A DNA stretch of 64,000 bases from Cerasicoccus maritimus (lineage in GTDB: Bacteria > Verrucomicrobiota > Verrucomicrobiia > Opitutales > Cerasicoccaceae): positions 248,001-312,000 of the forward strand of contig JAVDPD010000003.1 of the NCBI GenBank assembly GCA_031296935.1, in the 5' to 3' direction. Positions within the stretch are counted from its first letter, which is position 1. Each line of letters opens with the position of its first letter. The translations under genes were made by a program, and so were the position numbers. This document shows, one piece after another, positions 25,281 to 34,383 of this stretch. The notes beneath the pieces were generated by a model. The model was not told the origin of the DNA. It made no database searches and saw only the letters and a list, made by a program, of their open reading frames with translations.

Positions 25281-26066
25281 TTAGTTTTTGCCTTGGAAGA
25301 GTTGTTTGAGCTCGGGGTATGAGTCGGGATCTGTCGGGTCGCTTGGGGGGGCTTTTAAGATATCGGCGATGAGCTTGCCCAGGCTGCCGTTATAGGTTGA
25401 TCTGAAGCTGACAAACTCATCATTGGCATCTTCGTTGGCTAGATCACTCACTATTCTAGGATGAAGTGAGGGGATGTTCTGGTTTTGAAGCACCACGAGG
25501 AGGCCATACAGGTTCATTTCAACCACATCTGCGTCCGTTGCGGTGTGAATATCTGAGCGCAGGCTGCTTTGATTGATGAATTGCTCGCCGGAAGCAGCTT
25601 TTGCGGGAGTGTAGCCTTTTAGTAACGAGCTCCAATCACCTGGCATGTTAATCGGTGTGTAGTGGGTGAAGCTCTGCGGGGATGCGACAGAGATATCAGG
25701 GACTGTTTGCCAGGGAATTACTTGTTCTATTAGAACAGTTGAACCCACAGGAAGGTCATTGCTGAGTGATCCAACCGGGCCAATTGAAATGGCAAATTCG
25801 ATCGGCGTAGAGCTGATTAAGGATTGTGAGGATGCAGCCGTGTTGACTGGGCCCGACCCCATCTTTAGCCCGTAAATCTCAAAATCACCTATTTTTACTT
25901 TTTCTGCATTACTGCCACCTATTTTTACCTGTTTAGGCACGCTATCTGCTGAAGATGCAAACTGCCTCCAGTCATTATCCAATGCGTAAAAAAGTGCAAT
26001 TGGCTTTGAAATAAGGATTTGGCAAAGTGAGGTGGCAATAAATGTAGTGTAACAAATACGTTTCAT
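25281..26066 (-). CDS. Exported phosphorylase-superfamily (MTA/SAH nucleosidase-like) protein
   Basis: The protein has 261 residues. A hydrophobic N-terminus of about 25 residues looks like a signal peptide. The core has GLKMGSGPVNTAASSQSLI, then FAISIGPVGSLSNDLPVGST and DVVEMNLYGLLVVLQNQNIP followed by RIVSDLANEDA. These follow the PNP_UDP pattern: nucleotide loop, GxxG strand, the DxE-type purine-contact segment (here VVEMN) and the SD catalytic region. An exported nucleoside-cleaving enzyme is the best reading; activity is not certain because some contact residues differ. It is the first gene of the AT-richer segment and reads outward to the left. Confidence 0.6.
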   Translation of the reverse strand: MKRICYTTFIATSLCQILISKPIALFYALDNDWRQFASSADSVPKQVKIGGSNAEKVKIGDFEIYGLKMGSGPVNTAASSQSLISSTPIEFAISIGPVGSLSNDLPVGSTVLIEQVIPWQTVPDISVASPQSFTHYTPINMPGDWSSLLKGYTPAKAASGEQFINQSSLRSDIHTATDADVVEMNLYGLLVVLQNQNIPSLHPRIVSDLANEDANDEFVSFRSTYNGSLGKLIADILKAPPSDPTDPDSYPELKQLFQGKN

Positions 26067-26115
26067 TGATGATAGTTATTGAATTTATTTATTAATATGT
26101 AAGGGTTGGCCAATC

Positions 26116-26364
26116 GTGAATGTTGCAAGGCGGAAATTTTGTGGAGATGCTTTAAAGGCGGTTGTTGCGGTGGCTGCTTTTAGCTCGCCAGCGGCCTTTT
26201 GTTCTTTGGATGGCGCTCAGCAGTATCGCATCGAGCCTATCGAGGGCAGGCGCTACTCGTCGAGCTTTTTGAAATACATCGAATCTGCGCGATTTGATTC
26301 TCCGTCGAGCGCCGCTGCCAGCGTGCGTGATAGCCGTTTAGCCTTCCGTGTTGTCGCTGTATGA
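26116..26364 (+). CDS. Small protein with Tat-like N-terminus, possibly a remnant
   Basis: The protein has 82 residues. The start has twin arginines (ARRKFCGDALKAVVAVAAFSS, cut at this point), a hydrophobic stretch and SPAAFCS, which resembles a Tat signal or a lipoprotein signal. The remaining 45 residues match nothing I know. It lies in the divergent interval between the nucleosidase-like and TPR genes and may be a short exported protein or a decayed one. Confidence 0.4.
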   Translation: MNVARRKFCGDALKAVVAVAAFSSPAAFCSLDGAQQYRIEPIEGRRYSSSFLKYIESARFDSPSSAAASVRDSRLAFRVVAV

Positions 26365-26476
26365 TTTTTTTCTCAATAGCAATCGAGCTTGAAAGTCCCA
26401 CATCAGTGGACGATTTGCTCGCTGGTTGCTTGTGCCGTCGGCGGTGATTCCCGTCGGCGGCGCTTTATTTTGAATT

Positions 26477-28732
26477 ATGAGCAAGCACTATAAAAGTCGT
26501 CAATCGCGAGGTGTTTCTTCAGCGCCACATGGGCAGGTGTCTCGTCAACTGCGCCGTGCGACTCATTTGTTGGGGCAAAAGAAACGTGAAGAGGCGCTGC
26601 AGTTGCTTGCTGAGGTCGCACCCTCTGTTAAATCAGATACCGAACGGGCGAAGATCGCGAACCTCGTAGCGAAATCTCAGTTTGAATTAGGGCGGTATGA
26701 GGATGCTGCAACTCGCTATGCTGAGGCGGCGCGATTGGGGGCAGCGGAAAGCTTGGATCCTCAGGTGTATCTGGCTCCGGCTTTGGGGCGAATTCGATGC
26801 CAGCTAAAGGCGCAATTACTGACTGAAGCAATGGCAGATGCCGAAGCGCTGTCCACGCAAGTCGCCGAGGAAAGCGCTGCATATGACCAATTACTCACTA
26901 AGGGTGCTGGTAAATCTGGCAAAATGCAGTCGCTTACGGTGCCTGCCCGGCCGATTAGGCCAGCGGTAGCTTTGACGCGCATTGGTGTAACTTTCCTTGA
27001 AGAAGGCTACTTAGGCGAGGGGAAGGCATTTCTGGAGCGTGTGATCGCCATAACTCCGCGAGGGGCCAGTCGAGCAAGGCAGTTTTTGGCGCATACTTTA
27101 TTGCTCGAAGGTGATCACGCAGGGGCAGAAAAGCTCGCCAGTGAGAGTTTGGATTTTGGCGAATTCCGAGCAAAGACCATACCGAGCTGGGGAACTTTAA
27201 TCCGTTCTAGAAAAGCTCAAGGGAAGTCTTTGCTGGATGAAGATTTATACCGTAAGTTCAGGCGTTCGCCTGTTCGCGGTAGAGCTGCGGCGCGTGCGGA
27301 GTTACTCATCATGGTGGAGCTCCGCAGCCATGGCGATGATGCGTGGTTGGTCTTAGCGCGACGCTGGCAAGAGTCCCCGGGGCTGGACCCAATTGTTCGT
27401 GTTGAAGTGCTCAAAATGCTATTGAGTGAAGTGAAATCTGGAGCTCTGGTGAATGATGGGCTACCTGCTGCCGCTTTAACGCTTGCCAAAGAAATTTTTG
27501 CTGAGCCAACGCTTGCCGCCAGTGAGTGTGTGGGGCTAGCCAAGTCATTGGGGGAGTATGGATCCTCTGCTGGGCTCTCGGATGTTGAAATTGACGCCTG
27601 GCTCGATCGTTTTGCGACTCGCTACGGAATTGATTACGGGATCCGTGCAGCGCATGCCTGTGCTTTGGGGATGCGGAAGGCTCAAAACTATGTTGGAGCA
27701 CGACGCGTTTTTGAGCGGCTGATTCGCCAAGCGGATCGTTCATCTGAGGATTGGGGTAAGGCGGTTTGGGCATTGGCGAAGCTGGAGTCCTCGGATGGAA
27801 ATCCGGCTGCTGCGGCTAGATTGTATTTTGATTATGCCGTGAATGGTGCTTTTGCAGGGCAACTGAGATTGCAGGCATTCCTGCGTTGGGTGCGTGAGTC
27901 TGAAGAGGCGGACAATCCAATCGATATTGCTGAAGCTCGCGCTCAAATTCAGCAACTGCTTTCAAGTATCGAAGATTATCGTCCCTTATTGGATGCGGGT
28001 AGGCAACTAGCCCTTGCGGGACCACGTTTTGCCGACGTGCTGGATGAAGTGGCAGATGCTGCAGAGGTTCGTTCGCTAGCCGCGTTTCAGGATGCCAAGA
28101 CGACACAAGAGGCCTTGGTGGTCCTCTTGGCGTTTGCTCGCCGCAATTTCTATGATTTTAACAGAAAAAGGCGTCTACTGGAGGTGCACGAATGTTTTTC
28201 AGAGGATAAGCTGAATTGGCTATGGAGCCACGATTCCCGCTATTGGGAATATCTCTCCATTATCATGGTGGCCTACTTCCGCACTGCGCAAAATGAAAAG
28301 GGAGAGTTCATGGGAATGGGCGTTGTCGAAGATGCTACGATTCCTGTTGTTGGCCGGGTGTACCTTGGAATTCCTTTCAGTGAATGGCTCCTTCAGCGAG
28401 GGCGTCGGTCGGAGGCTGTTTCCATGATGGAGTTGGTGGTGGAGCAAAGTCCCGGGCATCGTCTTTCATCTCGGGGGCATTACCGTTTGGCGCTATACGC
28501 CTATAATCAAGGTGAGCAGGATAAGGCTGCCCAAATGCTTTTGAGAGCTCGTAAGTGTCTGTTGCCACGACCGACTCTTCACTGGGAGTGGGAAATCGAT
28601 GCAAAGTCTGGCCTGATGCTGCGCATGCTCAATCCAGGAGATGATCATATCGACCTCAGTCTTTACAGTGAGGATTTTCTCCAGCGCCAAAAGAGCGCGT
28701 TGGATCAAGACACCAGGAGCATGGTATTGTAA
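26477..28732 (+). CDS. Large TPR-type repeat protein
   Basis: The protein has 751 residues and no signal peptide. The N-terminus is basic. Helical pairs with TPR spacing begin at about 20 (RQLRRATHLLGQKKREEALQ), continue with KSQFELGRYEDAATRYAEAA, and return near the end (RLALYAYNQGEQDKAAQML). The middle is helical and less regular. Such proteins are scaffolds for protein contacts. It is followed after one base by a gene for an exported protein, so the two are coupled. Codon use is less GC-biased than in the flanking genes, which suggests separate history. Confidence 0.75.
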   Translation: MSKHYKSRQSRGVSSAPHGQVSRQLRRATHLLGQKKREEALQLLAEVAPSVKSDTERAKIANLVAKSQFELGRYEDAATRYAEAARLGAAESLDPQVYLAPALGRIRCQLKAQLLTEAMADAEALSTQVAEESAAYDQLLTKGAGKSGKMQSLTVPARPIRPAVALTRIGVTFLEEGYLGEGKAFLERVIAITPRGASRARQFLAHTLLLEGDHAGAEKLASESLDFGEFRAKTIPSWGTLIRSRKAQGKSLLDEDLYRKFRRSPVRGRAAARAELLIMVELRSHGDDAWLVLARRWQESPGLDPIVRVEVLKMLLSEVKSGALVNDGLPAAALTLAKEIFAEPTLAASECVGLAKSLGEYGSSAGLSDVEIDAWLDRFATRYGIDYGIRAAHACALGMRKAQNYVGARRVFERLIRQADRSSEDWGKAVWALAKLESSDGNPAAAARLYFDYAVNGAFAGQLRLQAFLRWVRESEEADNPIDIAEARAQIQQLLSSIEDYRPLLDAGRQLALAGPRFADVLDEVADAAEVRSLAAFQDAKTTQEALVVLLAFARRNFYDFNRKRRLLEVHECFSEDKLNWLWSHDSRYWEYLSIIMVAYFRTAQNEKGEFMGMGVVEDATIPVVGRVYLGIPFSEWLLQRGRRSEAVSMMELVVEQSPGHRLSSRGHYRLALYAYNQGEQDKAAQMLLRARKCLLPRPTLHWEWEIDAKSGLMLRMLNPGDDHIDLSLYSEDFLQRQKSALDQDTRSMVL

Positions 28733-28733
28733 G

Positions 28734-30926
28734 ATGAAGCTATTTTTGAGCATTTTGATCCTTTTCTGCACGATCACCTTTGTGCAATCGGCCTATGGCG
28801 AGGAAGAGCCAGATGAACACCCTGGCTATCGGTTGAACGTAAAGAACGGTGAGGGAAGTGGGTATTACGATGAAGGTGATTCTGTTTCGGTTACTGCCAC
28901 TGTGCCGAGTGGGTATCAATTCATCAAATGGGTGAAGGACGATGGTGAAGGGACGATAGACAACCTCTACGATTCAAGCACATCGTTTACTATGCCAGCT
29001 AAGACGATTAAGTTAACTGCAATCGCTGCTAAGATTGAGAGTTGGTTTTCGGTTGTTTCGGGAGATGAATCCATTGATACTTGGCTTTTACTGCCAAAGC
29101 CTGGGGTGGGACAGACGGCAACGCGCTTTCCGCATACTGTCCGGGTGTCGGTGGATACCGGAGGCGGCATGGCCACAGATAAGGCTTTTAAGAATATTCT
29201 AGTTAGGATTGGTTGGTTTCCTTCGTCGTCTGCTCAAGGCTATTGGCACAGCAATGATCTGCTTACTTACTGGAGCGCTTCTTCCGGCGGAACGAGCATT
29301 GCAAAGGATAGCTTTGTTTCCAGAAGTTCATTTCAGGCCAAAGGCGGCGGCGTATTTGAAGCAACCGTCTGGTACGAGGGTGATTGGTCGCCGAAGGATC
29401 CGGCCACACTCCCTGCTGGCGCTACCTATGTACCTCCCGAGGCAGAGGCTGGATTCAAGTTGATTGCGAGTGGCCCAAATTATTATAAGCAAGTCAGTTC
29501 AGTTTCTTTATTTCTCAAGCCCGTCGATTTAGATGCAATGAAGGTTTCGCACAATGTCGCAACTGATGAATTGGCTGACTATTATGAAGAGACAGAGGGG
29601 GCATTTCTTCCTGTTAATAATGACGACGATGACTATGATCCTTCAAATACGCCAGATAAGGATCAAACTGGCGCTATCGCCCGGGAGTCTGGGGTTGGCG
29701 ATACTGACTTACTTCAGGTTAAGCTTCAAGCCGTTGGTATCGCTGGTGGTAAATACAAGCTCGATATTCCTTCTATCGTGAAGGTTTGGAAGAAAGATGA
29801 CCGTACTGAGGAGGTAGTCGCGAGCACCGAATTTGATGCTACGGTAGAGACTCGCCTATATGTAGAGGGGATCTCTAAGGGGAGTGATGAAATTAAAGCG
29901 ATATGGGTTAAAGATAGCTTCTCACTTTCGGAGGCGGATAAGATAAGAGTTACAGTGTTTGAATGGGATGGTCCTTTAAATGTGCCCGGCTACTCTATTC
30001 ATCAATATACTGCTTCGGGTGCGCTAACTGGTAGTAAGTGGCTGACCCCGATTGACGGGACTATCCAGGCTGGTGATGACAGCTCAGATGTACGGATCCT
30101 ATGGGGAGAAGGCGCTGCGGTGGGTAAGGCTGTTTATGAAGTGAATCAAAATTATTTATGGGATTTAGAGGTGAATATCGTTAAAGTGGAAATCGCTAAG
30201 AAGTTTATCATAGCTTCCGGAGTGCCAAAAGAATTAGGGGTTAATGGTAGCCGCCTCTACTTTGCGGCAGGGAATATTGCTTCAGGGCAGAGGGGCTTGA
30301 TGTGGGATGCTGAGATTACTTTGACGGGGCCGCTGAGTCATCGAGGGGTGAGAAGAATACAGGTTGGGTTTGTGCAAAATGTTAATGTTACTCAGACACG
30401 AGGCGTATATATAACAGAAGCAAAACGCTTGGTTATGAGCATGGAAGGCTTGACGTATCTTGATGGCGATCCGTCCGGGACGGTGCCTTGGTACGCAGAT
30501 GGATCAACCAACGCTTTTTTAAGCCCTACTGAATCACTAAGGATAAAGACGATATTTGGCGAAGATACGCCGATTCAATTTGTGCCAATTGTCTTTGACC
30601 AAGGAAATGTCGTTGATGCTACTGACGATGTCGTCGATTCGTTAGCTATTGTTTTAGATTTTGATTTACACGTTGCCGCCCGAACAATTGATACGCAAAA
30701 TAAAGCTGATGAGATTTATACAAGCCGCGCGCGTTTAGACTGGTCAGTCAATATTACCGGAAACGTTGATCAGAATGCACCGTATAGTCTTTCGCCAAGT
30801 CCTGTTAAAAACCCAGCGCATTCAGATTGGACACCAGTGGTGGATGGTTCTACGCCCGATGTCGTGAAGCCACCATTTGCTAATGATAGAGCAACAACAA
30901 CAGTATTCATTGAGAGGCCAATTTAA
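28734..30926 (+). CDS. Large exported protein with InlB-B-type repeat
   Basis: The protein has 730 residues from the ATG at 28734, one base behind the TPR stop; this start gives a proper signal peptide (LFLSILILFCTITFVQSAYG). Residues about 30-100 form one divergent InlB-B-type module: GEGSGYYDEGDSVSVTATVP, then GYQFIKWVKD and SFTMPAKTIKLTA. The rest is beta-rich, without a domain I can name. It is probably a surface or periplasmic protein. Codon use is AT-rich like that of its neighbours. Confidence 0.7.
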   Translation: MKLFLSILILFCTITFVQSAYGEEEPDEHPGYRLNVKNGEGSGYYDEGDSVSVTATVPSGYQFIKWVKDDGEGTIDNLYDSSTSFTMPAKTIKLTAIAAKIESWFSVVSGDESIDTWLLLPKPGVGQTATRFPHTVRVSVDTGGGMATDKAFKNILVRIGWFPSSSAQGYWHSNDLLTYWSASSGGTSIAKDSFVSRSSFQAKGGGVFEATVWYEGDWSPKDPATLPAGATYVPPEAEAGFKLIASGPNYYKQVSSVSLFLKPVDLDAMKVSHNVATDELADYYEETEGAFLPVNNDDDDYDPSNTPDKDQTGAIARESGVGDTDLLQVKLQAVGIAGGKYKLDIPSIVKVWKKDDRTEEVVASTEFDATVETRLYVEGISKGSDEIKAIWVKDSFSLSEADKIRVTVFEWDGPLNVPGYSIHQYTASGALTGSKWLTPIDGTIQAGDDSSDVRILWGEGAAVGKAVYEVNQNYLWDLEVNIVKVEIAKKFIIASGVPKELGVNGSRLYFAAGNIASGQRGLMWDAEITLTGPLSHRGVRRIQVGFVQNVNVTQTRGVYITEAKRLVMSMEGLTYLDGDPSGTVPWYADGSTNAFLSPTESLRIKTIFGEDTPIQFVPIVFDQGNVVDATDDVVDSLAIVLDFDLHVAARTIDTQNKADEIYTSRARLDWSVNITGNVDQNAPYSLSPSPVKNPAHSDWTPVVDGSTPDVVKPPFANDRATTTVFIERPI

Positions 30927-30931
30927 TAAAT

Positions 30932-31510
30932 ATGAAAATCACTTATTTTTCTACGTTCATCATACTTATTTTCGGCGGTTTTCTAACCGCTGGAGTACGG
31001 AACATCTCCGGCGCAAGTGACGGATTTTGGGATAATTACTTGGTCGTATGGGGAGAGATTACTGAATCTCTGGATGTGCCGAATGAAGATTTCATGAAAG
31101 AAATTAAAGTGGAATGCATCGCCACTTTGGCTGGAAATCTTGATCCTTCAATTACGCCCAATCTGGTTGCGAGGTATCGTTTGATAATCGATAGTGCGAT
31201 ACAGGAAGGAGTGGAACCCGGAATGTCTTACTTGATTCTCATTGAGAGTAAACCCGATCAGGCCGGGGTGCGCCATATTCCATCTGAGTTTGTTGATTTT
31301 TTTCCTAGTAATACGGCATTTTTCCGCTGCCAGTCACTTAGCGATGATGAAGTGAAACAAATTTCAGCTAATCTTAAAGGTCTAAGGGGCCCGAACAAAG
31401 ATTCGGTCGCAGAGAGTAACGAGGTGCAAAAAAGACTTAAGCTTTTACGGGAAAGGGGCGTAGACACCACCGAGCTAGAGAAGAAATACGGAGTCACTCA
31501 TGAGGATTGA
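30932..31510 (+). CDS. Exported protein of unknown function
   Basis: The protein has 192 residues. A signal peptide is clear (YFSTFIILIFGGFLTAG). The C-terminal 40 residues are charged and helical (NEVQKRLKLLRERGVDTTEL), similar to short helical tails of other verrucomicrobial exported proteins. No domain is recognised. It starts five bases behind the InlB-type gene and ends the plus-strand operon of the accessory segment, 15 bases before the right copy of the 410-bp repeat. Confidence 0.65.
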   Translation: MKITYFSTFIILIFGGFLTAGVRNISGASDGFWDNYLVVWGEITESLDVPNEDFMKEIKVECIATLAGNLDPSITPNLVARYRLIIDSAIQEGVEPGMSYLILIESKPDQAGVRHIPSEFVDFFPSNTAFFRCQSLSDDEVKQISANLKGLRGPNKDSVAESNEVQKRLKLLRERGVDTTELEKKYGVTHED

Positions 31511-31544
31511 TATTCTAAGTGGGTCTTCAGTTGATGATGATTTG

Positions 31545-31577
31545 GACCGGTAGCGCTCGCGTTGCCGGTCTTTTTTT
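31545..31577 (+). terminator. Terminator at the end of the accessory operon (duplicated copy)
   Basis: The same GACCGG/CCGGTC hairpin with seven T as at 24878-24910. Here it serves the exported-protein operon of the accessory segment. Confidence 0.9.
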
Positions 31578-31580
31578 CGC

Positions 31581-31931
31581 TCACCAATACGAGTCAGCGG
31601 GGTCCCAGTTGGTCTTGAAGACGACGTAGCGGAAGGTTTCGTCGTGCGGGTTGGTGGCGGAATGCATTTCGCCCGGTTCGGTGGTCACGAGGTCGCCTGG
31701 GGCGAGCTGGACAGTTTGCCCGGCAATTTCCATTTCGCCGCGGCCCTCCAGCACATAAAACACCTCGGTCTGCTGCTTGTGGTGGTGCAGCGGGCAGTGC
31801 GCGTGGGGCGGGATTTCAACAACCTGCACCAGCGCACCGGCGCAATTGAGGTCGGTCGGGAGTAGGAGGGGCTGTTTGCGGTAGCCTTCGCCGACCGTCC
31901 AGCCGGAGTCGTGTTTCGGAATGTGTTTCAT
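31581..31931 (-). CDS. Small cupin domain protein, copy 2
   Basis: The protein has 116 residues, given the same ATG as copy 1. It has the same cupin motifs (PPHAHCPLHHHKQQTEVFYV and GDLVTTEPGEMHS) and differs visibly only at one residue (Thr for Pro in LLLPTDLN). Base changes are mostly silent, so both copies have stayed under selection or the duplication is young. Confidence 0.88.
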   Translation of the reverse strand: MKHIPKHDSGWTVGEGYRKQPLLLPTDLNCAGALVQVVEIPPHAHCPLHHHKQQTEVFYVLEGRGEMEIAGQTVQLAPGDLVTTEPGEMHSATNPHDETFRYVVFKTNWDPADSYW

Positions 31932-31971
31932 GGCGACCGACACACTAGGCGCCTGAGAATCAGGGGCACGA

Positions 31972-33198
31972 CTAAAGTGAAATCAGCCAGATATAGACAC
32001 CAGCAAAGCCGACACTGAGAATGGTGATCGGCAGACCGATGCTGAAGTGTTTCCACACAGTGATCTTGATGCCGTGTTGCGCGGCCGTGTCGACGACAAC
32101 GATGTTTGCCAGGCTGCCAAAGATGATTAGGCTGCTCGACATTGTGCAGCCGAGCACCATGGCAATGCCGTCTGCATGCCCCTCGGCGTAAGGCAGTAGC
32201 AGCATCGCGGCGGGGAGGTTGCTGAACAGGTCGCTGATAAGCGCCGTCGCCGCAAAGAGCCACAGCGTGTCATGCAGGTCAACTCCAGCTTTCGCCATCT
32301 CATTGACGGCTTTGTCTGGCAAGCCGGTGTCGTTGAAGGCGGCGTTGACGATGAAGAGCGCAATGAAGAGCATCAACAGCGGCCAGTTGACCTCCTGTAG
32401 CAGGCGACGTGTCGTAATGCGTGTATGGATCAGGAAAAAACCAGCCACTCCCAGCGCCACGAGGTCCCGTGGCAGCTCGGTGAAAGAATAGACCGAGACG
32501 ATCACGATCAACACGACGATGCCGATCCAGATGCCCAGCTGATGTTGCTCAAACTCGGCGTCTTTATATTGGCCGCGGGGTGCCTCCACGTGCCAGCGCC
32601 CACGGTAGACATACGCCAGGACCGCCCAAATGCTAAAGCAGGAAAATACTGTTGGGACGATCATCGACACCATGAACGGCAAAAACTTCAAGTCCAGCGC
32701 TTGGCCAATGAGCATACTGGATGGGCTCCCAATGATAAGCAGAGCAGACCCGGAGTTGACCGCGCAGCACAACGCCAGTAGGAATGGCACGGGGTCGAGG
32801 TTACGGTGGCGGCAAATCGCGATCAACACCGGGGCAATGGCCATCGCGATGACGTCATTGGTCAATAAGGCAGCAAAGAAACCGGAGATACCGATGATGG
32901 CGGCAAGCAGGGCAGGTGGCTTCAACTCCAGCTTGGCGATGCGCTTGGTGATGAGCTGGTAGCCGCCGCTGAGTTTAAAATGTGCTGAGAGAATCATCAG
33001 CCCCAGCAGCATCGAGATGGTTTCCGTGCTCACGGAGTCCCACGCCGCTTGTTCCGGTAGCCAGCCGCCAGCCACGATCACGATGGCGCCCAACAATGCG
33101 ATGCCCGTGCGATCGATCTTTAAATATGGAGCAGTCCCCAGCGCCATACCCAGATAAACTAAGGCAAATATAACGACGATGGGTGTCATGTTCACCAT
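31972..33198 (-). CDS. SLC13/ArsB-type anion permease
   Basis: The protein has 408 residues with about ten hydrophobic helices. ISGFFAALLTNDVIAMAIAP and, in the second half, ALISDLFSNLPAAMLLLP are the two inverted hairpin motifs (TND/SNLPA) of the ion transporter superfamily, with NSGSALLIIGSPSSMLIGQA and IIFGSLANIVVVDTAAQ following them. Family members move dicarboxylates, sulfate, arsenite or Na+/H+; the substrate is open. It is transcribed alone on the minus strand behind the cupin gene. Confidence 0.82.
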   Translation of the reverse strand: MVNMTPIVVIFALVYLGMALGTAPYLKIDRTGIALLGAIVIVAGGWLPEQAAWDSVSTETISMLLGLMILSAHFKLSGGYQLITKRIAKLELKPPALLAAIIGISGFFAALLTNDVIAMAIAPVLIAICRHRNLDPVPFLLALCCAVNSGSALLIIGSPSSMLIGQALDLKFLPFMVSMIVPTVFSCFSIWAVLAYVYRGRWHVEAPRGQYKDAEFEQHQLGIWIGIVVLIVIVSVYSFTELPRDLVALGVAGFFLIHTRITTRRLLQEVNWPLLMLFIALFIVNAAFNDTGLPDKAVNEMAKAGVDLHDTLWLFAATALISDLFSNLPAAMLLLPYAEGHADGIAMVLGCTMSSSLIIFGSLANIVVVDTAAQHGIKITVWKHFSIGLPITILSVGFAGVYIWLISL

Positions 33199-33350
33199 TC
33201 AGGTTAATTCATAGTGATGGTCAAGCCCGTCGGTGAGAGAATTACATGACATTTTAATCATCCACTCTCAGGAGATTTTTTTATCGAAGCGTTTGCGGGA
33301 ACTAGGTTAGTTTCTAAGTTACTGCACCAGACAACCATATTAAAATTTCT

Positions 33351-34358
33351 ATGAGTGAATCGAGTCCTGCCCCCGTATCCGGAGAAAACGCCGTCGCCCG
33401 CGTCCATGAGATTCGCGACCGCCTCATGGCAGAGCTCCGCAAAGCGGTGGTCGGGCAAGATCAAGTCATCGAAGAACTGGTCATCACCATGTTCGCCCGC
33501 GGGCACGCCCTGCTGACCGGTGTTCCCGGCCTGGGCAAGACCCTGCTGGTCCGCAGTTTGGCTGAGTCGATGTCGCTCGCGTTCAAGCGCATCCAATTTA
33601 CGCCCGACCTCATGCCGGCCGATATTTTCGGCACGGAAGTCGTTGAGGAAGACCCCGCCACCGGCAAGCGCGCCTTCCGCTTCGTCAAGGGCCCGATCTT
33701 TGCCAACGTGGTGCTCGCGGACGAAATTAACCGCACGCCGCCGAAGACCCAAGCCGCGCTGCTGGAGGCTATGGAAGAGCGCCAGGTGACCGCCGCTGGC
33801 GAAACACACCCGCTCGCGCCGCCGTTTTTCGTGCTGGCGACGCAGAATCCCATTGAGCTGGAGGGCACCTATCCGCTGCCGGAAGCGCAGCTCGACCGCT
33901 TTTTGCTCAACACCGTGCTCGACTACCTGCCGAAGGAAGACGAGATCAACATGGTCGCTGCCACCACGTCGCCCGACAAGGCCAAGCCGTCGGCCGTGCT
34001 GACCGGCCCCGAGATCGAGGAAATCCAGGCGCTCGTCCGCTCGGTGCCGGTCTCAACGGAGGTCGTCCGCTACGCCGTGAACTTGGTCAGCGCCACCCGC
34101 CCGACGCTCGCCGACGCCAGCGCATTGGCCAAGGAAAAGATCAAGTGGGGAGCGGGCTCCCGCGCCTCGCAAGCGCTCGTCCTCGCCGGCAAAGCCCGCG
34201 CGCTGATGGATGGCCGCTACAACGTGGCGATCGACGACATCAAGGCCTTGGCGAAACCGGTCCTCCGCCACCGCGTCATCCCGAGCTTCCACGCCGAAGC
34301 CGAAGGCGTCACCAGCGACCAGCTCATCGCCGAGCTCCTGAAAACCGTGGAGGGGTAA
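33351..34358 (+). CDS. MoxR-family AAA+ ATPase
   Basis: The protein has 335 residues. Walker A is GVPGLGKT, Walker B is VVLADEINRTPPKTQAALLE, and sensor 1 is VLATQNPIELEGTYPLPEAQ, the typical MoxR wording. MoxR ATPases work as chaperones together with VWA-domain proteins encoded nearby. The operon continues with a DUF58 gene, a BatA-like gene and a DUF4175-like gene, but a small inverted-repeat-flanked insert sits between this gene and DUF58. Confidence 0.95.
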   Translation: MSESSPAPVSGENAVARVHEIRDRLMAELRKAVVGQDQVIEELVITMFARGHALLTGVPGLGKTLLVRSLAESMSLAFKRIQFTPDLMPADIFGTEVVEEDPATGKRAFRFVKGPIFANVVLADEINRTPPKTQAALLEAMEERQVTAAGETHPLAPPFFVLATQNPIELEGTYPLPEAQLDRFLLNTVLDYLPKEDEINMVAATTSPDKAKPSAVLTGPEIEEIQALVRSVPVSTEVVRYAVNLVSATRPTLADASALAKEKIKWGAGSRASQALVLAGKARALMDGRYNVAIDDIKALAKPVLRHRVIPSFHAEAEGVTSDQLIAELLKTVEG

Positions 34359-34383
34359 GGCGTGGCCAAGCATTCGAGGTTTT

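Larger units (their letters stand above)
31526..31935. repeat. 410-bp direct repeat, right copy
   Basis: This is the partner of 24859-25269, in the same orientation, with a terminator and a cupin gene. The first base of identity is directly behind the last accessory gene; identity ends just behind the cupin start codon. Confidence 0.95.
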
